A stretch of DNA of 11,628 nt from an uncultured Desulfomonile sp. (GTDB lineage Bacteria; Desulfobacterota; Desulfomonilia; Desulfomonilales; Desulfomonilaceae), in NCBI GenBank assembly GCA_903853735.1, contig CAINUH010000534.1, forward strand, positions 1-11,628, written 5' to 3'. Numbering within the stretch: the stretch's first letter is position 1; the number at the start of each line of letters is the position of its first letter. Positions 6,978 through 11,628 of this stretch are shown one piece after another. The position numbers were made by a program, and so were the translations under genes. A model generated the notes under the pieces. That model made no database searches and had not been told where the DNA came from. It worked only from the letters and a program-made list of their open reading frames with translations.

Positions 6978-7247
6978 GTGAATGAAGTCCGCTTTCCCCA
7001 ATACCTGAACAAGCCATTCCAGGTCCTTATTTTCGAGCCGGACGACATGGCTTTCATGGTCGTCGGATATGTCCTCGCACAAAAGTTCGGCGGAATTTTC
7101 TGGTCCGTGATGATCCTGCTGCCATGGGGCTATGGCCGGCTGAAGCATAACTATCCGCGAGGGTTACTGCGTCACACGCTCTATTTTGTCGGCATAGCGC
7201 CGCTCAAACGTTATCCGCACTTTTTTCAGAACAAGTTTATCGACTGA
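6978..7247 (+). CDS. traL: TraL, inner-membrane pilus assembly protein
   Basis: The 89-residue protein matches TraL in size and plan. It opens with FPQYLNKPFQV, has a hydrophobic middle (about 22-50) and ends with a basic segment LRHTLYFVGIAPLKRYPHFF that resembles the family end. TraL is a small inner-membrane protein needed for pilus tip assembly in F-type systems, related to VirB3. GTG at 6978 has AGGAG eight bases upstream. It lies between pilin and traE, the expected position. Confidence 0.85.
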   Translation: MNEVRFPQYLNKPFQVLIFEPDDMAFMVVGYVLAQKFGGIFWSVMILLPWGYGRLKHNYPRGLLRHTLYFVGIAPLKRYPHFFQNKFID

Positions 7248-7259
7248 TCGGAGGCAGCA

Positions 7260-7838
7260 GTGGAACTAAAATTGTTTACCAGCAAAGCCGCAAATACCTT
7301 TGCCGAAAACCGGATGCTGAAATTCACCATTCTGATCCTTTTGGCAGCAGTACTCATTCTTTCCGTCTGTGTCGTCACGGCCATGAACAAAGAACGGGTG
7401 ATCCTGGTTCCGCCTGTCATCCATTCTAAAGTGGTGATCACCGGCGATCACGCAAATGAAGATTACCTGCGGGAATTCACCCGCTACATCGTGAATCTTG
7501 CGCTCACCTACAACCCCGCCAATGCCAGGAGCCAGTTCAGCGAACTGCTAGCCGTCTATGATCCGGCAGGTTTTCCGAACGCCCGGAAGGATTTATACGA
7601 ACTGGCCGACAAAATCGAGAATACCAGGGCTTCCAGCGCCTTTCACATACAGACCATGACCAATAATCCGGAAAAGAATCAGGTCGAGGTAATGGGGGCA
7701 AAAATGACCTACATCGGCGATATGAAGGCCGACATTGTCCAAGCCTCTTACATCCTCGAATACCGGTTCGATAACGGTAAATTCATTCTCACCCGGCTCT
7801 ATGAAAAAACGGCCGGAACCAACAACTCTACAAAATAA
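7260..7838 (+). CDS. traE: TraE, inner-membrane T4SS protein
   Basis: The 192-residue protein has a short cytoplasmic N-terminus, one membrane segment (about 20-41, rich in I, L and V) and a periplasmic domain, as in F-type TraE (a VirB5/VirB8-like role). The segment DYLREFTRYIVNLALTYNP and the end FILTRLYEKT fit the family. GTG at 7260 is preceded by GGAGG five bases upstream, and the gene starts 12 bases after traL. TraE helps pilus extension at the inner membrane. Confidence 0.85.
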   Translation: MELKLFTSKAANTFAENRMLKFTILILLAAVLILSVCVVTAMNKERVILVPPVIHSKVVITGDHANEDYLREFTRYIVNLALTYNPANARSQFSELLAVYDPAGFPNARKDLYELADKIENTRASSAFHIQTMTNNPEKNQVEVMGAKMTYIGDMKADIVQASYILEYRFDNGKFILTRLYEKTAGTNNSTK

Positions 7839-7848
7839 AGGGGGCGTG

Positions 7849-8808
7849 ATGTACAGGGCTCTGATCGTCGCAGCTTTAATGCTGCCTGCAATTGCCAATG
7901 CCGCTGATCGTGGCGCAATGACTGCCGATCCCGGCGATGCAAAAAGGAAACTCGCTGTCGTAACGGATCTGAAAGGGGATGAGGGCGGCGCCGAGGGAGA
8001 GTGGCCTTCAGTCGTTCCCCCCGAAGTGGCGACAAAAATCCGACTGTCCAGCTCCGACCTGAACAGGATCTCCTGTTCGTCCGAGATCAAGGACGCCCTC
8101 ACCTCCACGGAAAAGGGTGTCGTCATCAAGATTACCGGCAAGGATGCCTTCGTCAAATTCAAGGTAATGAAACGAGGCGACAAGCTGGCCTACTCAACCA
8201 CTCCGACGGAACTCTATGTCGTGTGTGGCGACGAAACCTACTCCATGGTTGCCGTGCCGCAACGGGTTCCTTCCCAGACCATCAGGCTTTCCTCCGGGAA
8301 AGATCGAAAAATCAAAGACAACACCGCGCTCTATTCGGGGCTCCCCTTTGAAAAAATGATGCTGAAGGCAATCCAGGACGTCTATACGGAGCAGATCCCC
8401 GATTCCTACACTGTTCTAAAGGCTGATAAGCGATTTGAGGCCTACAAGGAAATCCGGATAGCGTTGAAACGGGTCGTGGATGTGGAAGGAGAAGGGATCA
8501 GGATCAAGGAATACCTGGTGTCCCTGAAAGATGACACCAAGGAATTCAAGATGAACGAGAAGATGTTTATCCGGACCGAACTGGCGGAAAACCCTGTGGC
8601 GGTTTCGCTGGAGCGCCACATCCTGCGTCCCGGTGAAACCATCAGGGCCTTTGTCGTGGAACAACGGGGTGCGCGGCAGGGCTTCTCCGGCAAGTTGGAA
8701 TCCGACCTGCCGGTTCTGGAAAACATGAACCAGGATAAAAAGCCTTCTCCCGGAAAAGGCGTGCGGACAGTCCCGACTGAAAAGCTGGAGGGCGATGATG
8801 AAAGATAA
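7849..8808 (+). CDS. traK: TraK, secretin-like outer-membrane core protein
   Basis: The 319-residue protein has a signal peptide with cleavage probably after IANA (residue 18). The mature part is beta-rich, as in TraK/VirB9-like secretin proteins, and carries C76 and C126, a possible disulfide. TraK sits in the outer-membrane core with TraB and TraV. ATG at 7849 has AAGGGGG just upstream and starts 10 bases after traE; the longer in-frame form from 7735 would overlap traE deeply and lack the signal peptide at its start. The last 14 bases overlap traB. The tail (about 290-319) is charged and probably disordered. Confidence 0.82.
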   Translation: MYRALIVAALMLPAIANAADRGAMTADPGDAKRKLAVVTDLKGDEGGAEGEWPSVVPPEVATKIRLSSSDLNRISCSSEIKDALTSTEKGVVIKITGKDAFVKFKVMKRGDKLAYSTTPTELYVVCGDETYSMVAVPQRVPSQTIRLSSGKDRKIKDNTALYSGLPFEKMMLKAIQDVYTEQIPDSYTVLKADKRFEAYKEIRIALKRVVDVEGEGIRIKEYLVSLKDDTKEFKMNEKMFIRTELAENPVAVSLERHILRPGETIRAFVVEQRGARQGFSGKLESDLPVLENMNQDKKPSPGKGVRTVPTEKLEGDDER

Positions 8809-10084
8809 ATTCAAAGCCTTCTGGAGCAAGCTGAGTTCCAAGCAGCGCCGCAGTTTCGTGATGGTAACGGTGGGGTGTGTCCTCATAGGTTTCAGTCTGA
8901 TTAGTTATCTCGCCACCCGCGGGAAGTCAGCGACACCTGAGGACAAGCGTAGACAGATGGATTTGGCACTTGAGCCGAAGCTGCTGGAGAAAACCCAGTA
9001 TCTCGAGACTCAGAAAGAAATGGCCCGCAAAGATGAGGAAAACCGCCTGCTCAAACAGCAGATGGAAGCGATTAAGAACGGCGTGGCCGGCGCTGGAAGT
9101 GTATCGTCGCCTGTAGCATCCGCCTCGCCAACACCTGGCCAGCCACCAGTGCCGGGACAACCCAACCCTGTTGCCCAAGGAAATGGACCGCAGGCAATGC
9201 CTGGAACCGTAACCGCCGGTCGCAAGGGCGCCAAAGGTTCTGTCGCCTCTGCCTCGCCTCCGCCCCCGAGTCTCTCAAAGGGAACACTTCCATTGCCGCC
9301 GCCACCCCCAATGCCTTCAGGGGATCAGACCGGTCAGCCGGCAATGCCTCCTGATACGGAGGTAGGAGACATTTCTCTCGTATCGAGCAGCGCCCAATCG
9401 AAAATCCCGCCTGTAGAGGATAAAAAAAAAGAGACGACGGCCATGTATTTACCCCCTTCTTTCATGGAGGCGATTCTACTCAGTGGCTTGGACGCCCCTA
9501 CTTCATCGGACGCCAAAGGTAATCCGGTGCCGGTACTGTTGAAGGTGAAAACTCCGGCCTTTCTCCCCAACTCCGTCCGTGCCGACCTGAAGGGCTGTTA
9601 CGTGATCGCGGATGGCAGAGGGAATCTTGCCACGGAGCGGGCAGAGCTTTTGCTGGTCTCTCTGTCGTGTCTCGACCGGAAAGGGAGAGCGGTCATCGAC
9701 CAGAAGGTGAAGGGATTTGTGGTTGACCAGGACTCGAAAATCGGTCTCCGGGGGCGCGTGGTCGCCAAGATGGGGAGCATGATCGCCAGATCAATGATTG
9801 CCGGATTTTTCGGTGGCGTGGGAGATGTCATTCGGTCTTCAGCAACCACCACTGCCATCAGCCCGCTCGGAGCGACGCAGACGATCGGCGCCGCCGACCT
9901 GGCCAAGGCAGGGGTTGGCAATGGCCTGGCCAGCGGATTCAAGGACATCGAGAAGTTCTACATGGAACTGGCCCACCAGACCATGCCGGTCATTGAAGTT
10001 TCCGCGGCAAAGCCCGTGACGCTGGTAATCAGCGAAGGCGTGAATTTGGAAATAAAGAAGCTTCGCAAGGGAGGCGTTAAGTGA
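8795..10084 (+). CDS. traB: TraB, VirB10-like envelope-spanning core protein
   Basis: The 429-residue protein has a short cytoplasmic start, one membrane helix (about 21-39), a charged helical stretch likely to be coiled coil (50-95), a proline-rich linker (105-187, with PPPP and LPPPPPPMP) and a C-terminal TrbI/VirB10-type domain (about 216-420). TraB spans both membranes and carries the energy signal from the inner-membrane ATPases to the outer-membrane ring of TraK and TraV. Two adjacent ATGs (8795, 8798) are possible; the second has the better distance to GGAGG. It overlaps traK by 14 bases and traV by four, implying coupled translation. A run of nine A residues lies at 9422-9430 in the linker. 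Confidence 0.88.
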   Translation: MMKDKFKAFWSKLSSKQRRSFVMVTVGCVLIGFSLISYLATRGKSATPEDKRRQMDLALEPKLLEKTQYLETQKEMARKDEENRLLKQQMEAIKNGVAGAGSVSSPVASASPTPGQPPVPGQPNPVAQGNGPQAMPGTVTAGRKGAKGSVASASPPPPSLSKGTLPLPPPPPMPSGDQTGQPAMPPDTEVGDISLVSSSAQSKIPPVEDKKKETTAMYLPPSFMEAILLSGLDAPTSSDAKGNPVPVLLKVKTPAFLPNSVRADLKGCYVIADGRGNLATERAELLLVSLSCLDRKGRAVIDQKVKGFVVDQDSKIGLRGRVVAKMGSMIARSMIAGFFGGVGDVIRSSATTTAISPLGATQTIGAADLAKAGVGNGLASGFKDIEKFYMELAHQTMPVIEVSAAKPVTLVISEGVNLEIKKLRKGGVK

Positions 10085-10647
10085 AAAAAGCGCTCTATTC
10101 AATCATAGCAACAGGATTTCTGTGCGGTTGTTCCATGATCAACCCATATCAAAGCGAATTCAGCTGTCCTGACACCTTCAAGGGGAAATGCGCTTCGGTC
10201 CGTGAGGTGTACATGGAGGATGCTGCTGCGGGAACGCAAAACAGCTCTGAACAAAACAAGGTGGAAAAACCGACAGCCAAAGCCGGTTGCACTACCACGT
10301 ACAGCGCCATGGAAGGCGAAGGCATGGTTACCACTTGCATCGATGCCGTTCCGACCGATACGGACGCAATTACAGTGGGAAGCGCAACGGTTGCTGCTCC
10401 TGTCACCGGGAACCTGGAAGAGAGGAATTATAACCAGTACCGTTCCTCGTTGTTCGACAAGTTCAACGGACTTCTCAAGGAACCGAAGACCCCGATAGTC
10501 GCTCCCCCGAAGGTCATGCGTGTTTTGCTTCTACCGTACACCGGACAGGAGAACGAATTTTACATGCTCCGCTATGTCTATTTCTTTGTTGATAAGCCGC
10601 GCTGGATTCTTGGCGATTCTGTTACTGCCGATGGGGAGGATGAATAG
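10081..10647 (+). CDS. traV: TraV, outer-membrane lipoprotein of the T4SS core
   Basis: The 188-residue protein has a lipoprotein signal: a hydrophobic stretch, then L14-C15-G16-C17, with C17 the likely lipidated residue. After it comes NPYQSEFSCPDTFKGKC, a TraV hallmark with C29 and C37. C70 and C86 follow in the middle region. TraV anchors the TraB-TraK core to the outer membrane. GTG at 10081 overlaps the traB stop (GTGA) and is preceded by GGGAGG. The several cysteines make it another plausible client of the DsbC encoded upstream. Confidence 0.87.
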   Translation: MKKALYSIIATGFLCGCSMINPYQSEFSCPDTFKGKCASVREVYMEDAAAGTQNSSEQNKVEKPTAKAGCTTTYSAMEGEGMVTTCIDAVPTDTDAITVGSATVAAPVTGNLEERNYNQYRSSLFDKFNGLLKEPKTPIVAPPKVMRVLLLPYTGQENEFYMLRYVYFFVDKPRWILGDSVTADGEDE

Positions 10648-10649
10648 CC

Positions 10650-11628
10650 GTGGGATTACTTGCGAAGATATTCGGCGGCGCTGAGGCCGGGCCGGCGATT
10701 GACGACATTGTCTCGATGGCGGAACGGGACAAGCTGGGTACTTTTTTCCCCTGGGTCGCCTATGACGAGCAGGAGAAATGCTACTTTAATGCGGACGACA
10801 CCGTGGGAATGATGTGGGAGTGTTCACCGCTTTGCTTTGCCGGTGAGACGACGATCACTACCCTGCAGGCGCTATTCCGCCTGAGTGTTCCGGAAAAGAC
10901 AGTCATCCAGTTCATCCTTTATGCCGACCCCCATGTCAGACCGATCCTTGACGATTTCAAGGCGATGAAATCCCGGGAGATGAACCTGGTGCGGGAGGTT
11001 AACGACAATCTTGCTGGATTTTACGAAGGCGGGGCTGAAGGTCTGGCGAGTCTCAACGGGATACCAGTAAGAAATTTTCGGGCCTTCTTCACAATCAAAT
11101 TCCCGGTGGCTGACGTAGAAAAACTCAACCTGGCCGAGATCAGGGGAACGATCCAGGAAACTCTGCAGGGGGCAGGCCTCCACCCTGAAAATGTCGATCC
11201 CTCATATCTTCTCGACTGGATGCGGCGAGTGTTCAACGAAGAAGTGTCTTTGAACAACGACGCCTACGACGAATCGAAAGAGATCCGCAGGCAGGTGCTC
11301 TTCTCTACCCCCGTGGAGACCAAGTTCTCCCGGATCGAAATCGGGAAGAAATATTTCCGCTGCATCACCCCCCGTGTCTACCCCAAAACAGGGACCATCA
11401 TCCAGACCAACAAGCTTTTCGGCGGCATCATGGGGCAGCTTACCGATGGGGACCAGATCAGGACGCCGTTTCTCTACAGTATCAACGTCCTGATGAAGAA
11501 CCAGAAGTCGAAACTCCATACCAAGTGCAATGTCATTCTGCAACAGAAAGGGGTCGGCTCCTTTGCCCCGTCTCTTGCACGGAAGCAGGAAGAGCACATG
11601 TGGGCAGCGGACGAACTGGAACGGGGCA
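10650..11628 (+). CDS. traC: TraC, pilus assembly ATPase, N-terminal part only
   Basis: The frame is open from GTG at 10650 to the right edge (326 complete codons), so roughly the first third of a protein of the usual 800-900 residues is present. GGGGAGGA lies nine bases upstream, and the start is two bases after the traV stop. The visible part (MGLLAKIFGG, then FFPWVAYDEQEKCYFNADDT and LQALFRLSVPEKTVIQFIL) fits the TraC N-terminal domain. No Walker A appears, as expected, because it lies further downstream in the family. TraC is the VirB4-like cytoplasmic ATPase that powers pilus assembly. The gene order after traV supports the call. Confidence 0.88.
   Translation, partial: MGLLAKIFGGAEAGPAIDDIVSMAERDKLGTFFPWVAYDEQEKCYFNADDTVGMMWECSPLCFAGETTITTLQALFRLSVPEKTVIQFILYADPHVRPILDDFKAMKSREMNLVREVNDNLAGFYEGGAEGLASLNGIPVRNFRAFFTIKFPVADVEKLNLAEIRGTIQETLQGAGLHPENVDPSYLLDWMRRVFNEEVSLNNDAYDESKEIRRQVLFSTPVETKFSRIEIGKKYFRCITPRVYPKTGTIIQTNKLFGGIMGQLTDGDQIRTPFLYSINVLMKNQKSKLHTKCNVILQQKGVGSFAPSLARKQEEHMWAADELERG

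Noticed and set aside
5941..8886. Minus-strand open frames of 152-196 codons (5941-6399, 7593-8183, 8416-8886)
   Set aside because: Each is antisense to a recognised gene (dsbC, traE/traK, traK) in the GC-richer transfer region, where long antisense frames are common.
11163..11172. A third CCCCCTGCAG block, on the minus strand
   Set aside because: It is inside traC coding sequence, in the wrong orientation, and lacks the CTTA start and the A/T stretch ending AAGTGA.

Overview
The window joins two regions. Positions 1-3299 on the minus strand are one very long, AT-richer gene that runs off the left edge. From about 3817 to the right edge, on the plus strand, lies the head of an F-type (MPF_F) conjugative type IV secretion (T4SS) gene cluster. 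The two are divergent and separated by an AT-rich, non-coding stretch of about 0.5 kb. This layout is what one expects at the edge of a conjugative plasmid or integrative conjugative element (ICE) carrying a defence gene as cargo. No integrase, relaxase, replication gene, tRNA or insertion sequence is visible, so plasmid versus ICE cannot be decided here. The host is a Gram-negative bacterium: there is an OmpA-like periplasmic domain, a TraV lipoprotein, a TraK secretin-like protein and a DsbC. The gene style (GTG starts, GGAGG ribosome sites, tightly overlapping genes) would fit a proteobacterium or a Desulfuromonadota relative such as Geobacter or Pelobacter; that placement is a weak inference.

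Left region: the minus-strand gene encodes more than 1,099 residues. An N-terminal Mrr-like PD-(D/E)XK nuclease domain is followed by a STAND-type P-loop NTPase core (Walker A GEEGDGKT, Walker B ending FDG) and a long C-terminal region whose end is not in the window. This is the effector-switch-sensor layout of antiviral STAND (Avs) proteins, closest in layout to the Mrr-bearing Avs4 group. It is the best candidate in the window for a poorly described immune protein.

Middle: the intergenic stretch (3300-3816) holds several short dyads and a 12-bp-spaced CCACCAT pair. A ParM/StbA actin-like gene and a ParR-sized probable ribbon-helix-helix gene follow as a two-gene unit. A nearly identical 28-29 bp element (CTTACCCCCTGCAG plus an A/T stretch ending AAGTGA) lies just upstream of this unit and again just upstream of the next gene, suggesting that one regulator controls both the segregation pair and the transfer operon.

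Right region: a cysteine-bearing OmpA-like periplasmic protein, a DsbC-type disulfide isomerase, TraA pilin, TraL, TraE, TraK, TraB, TraV and the N-terminal part of the TraC ATPase run in one direction with overlaps or very short gaps. Together they supply the pilin and its assembly ATPase (TraA, TraC), the inner-membrane parts (TraL, TraE), the envelope-spanning core complex (TraB, TraK, TraV) and a dedicated disulfide chaperone. A perfect 9-bp G/C hairpin between traA and traL may set pilin expression apart from the rest.
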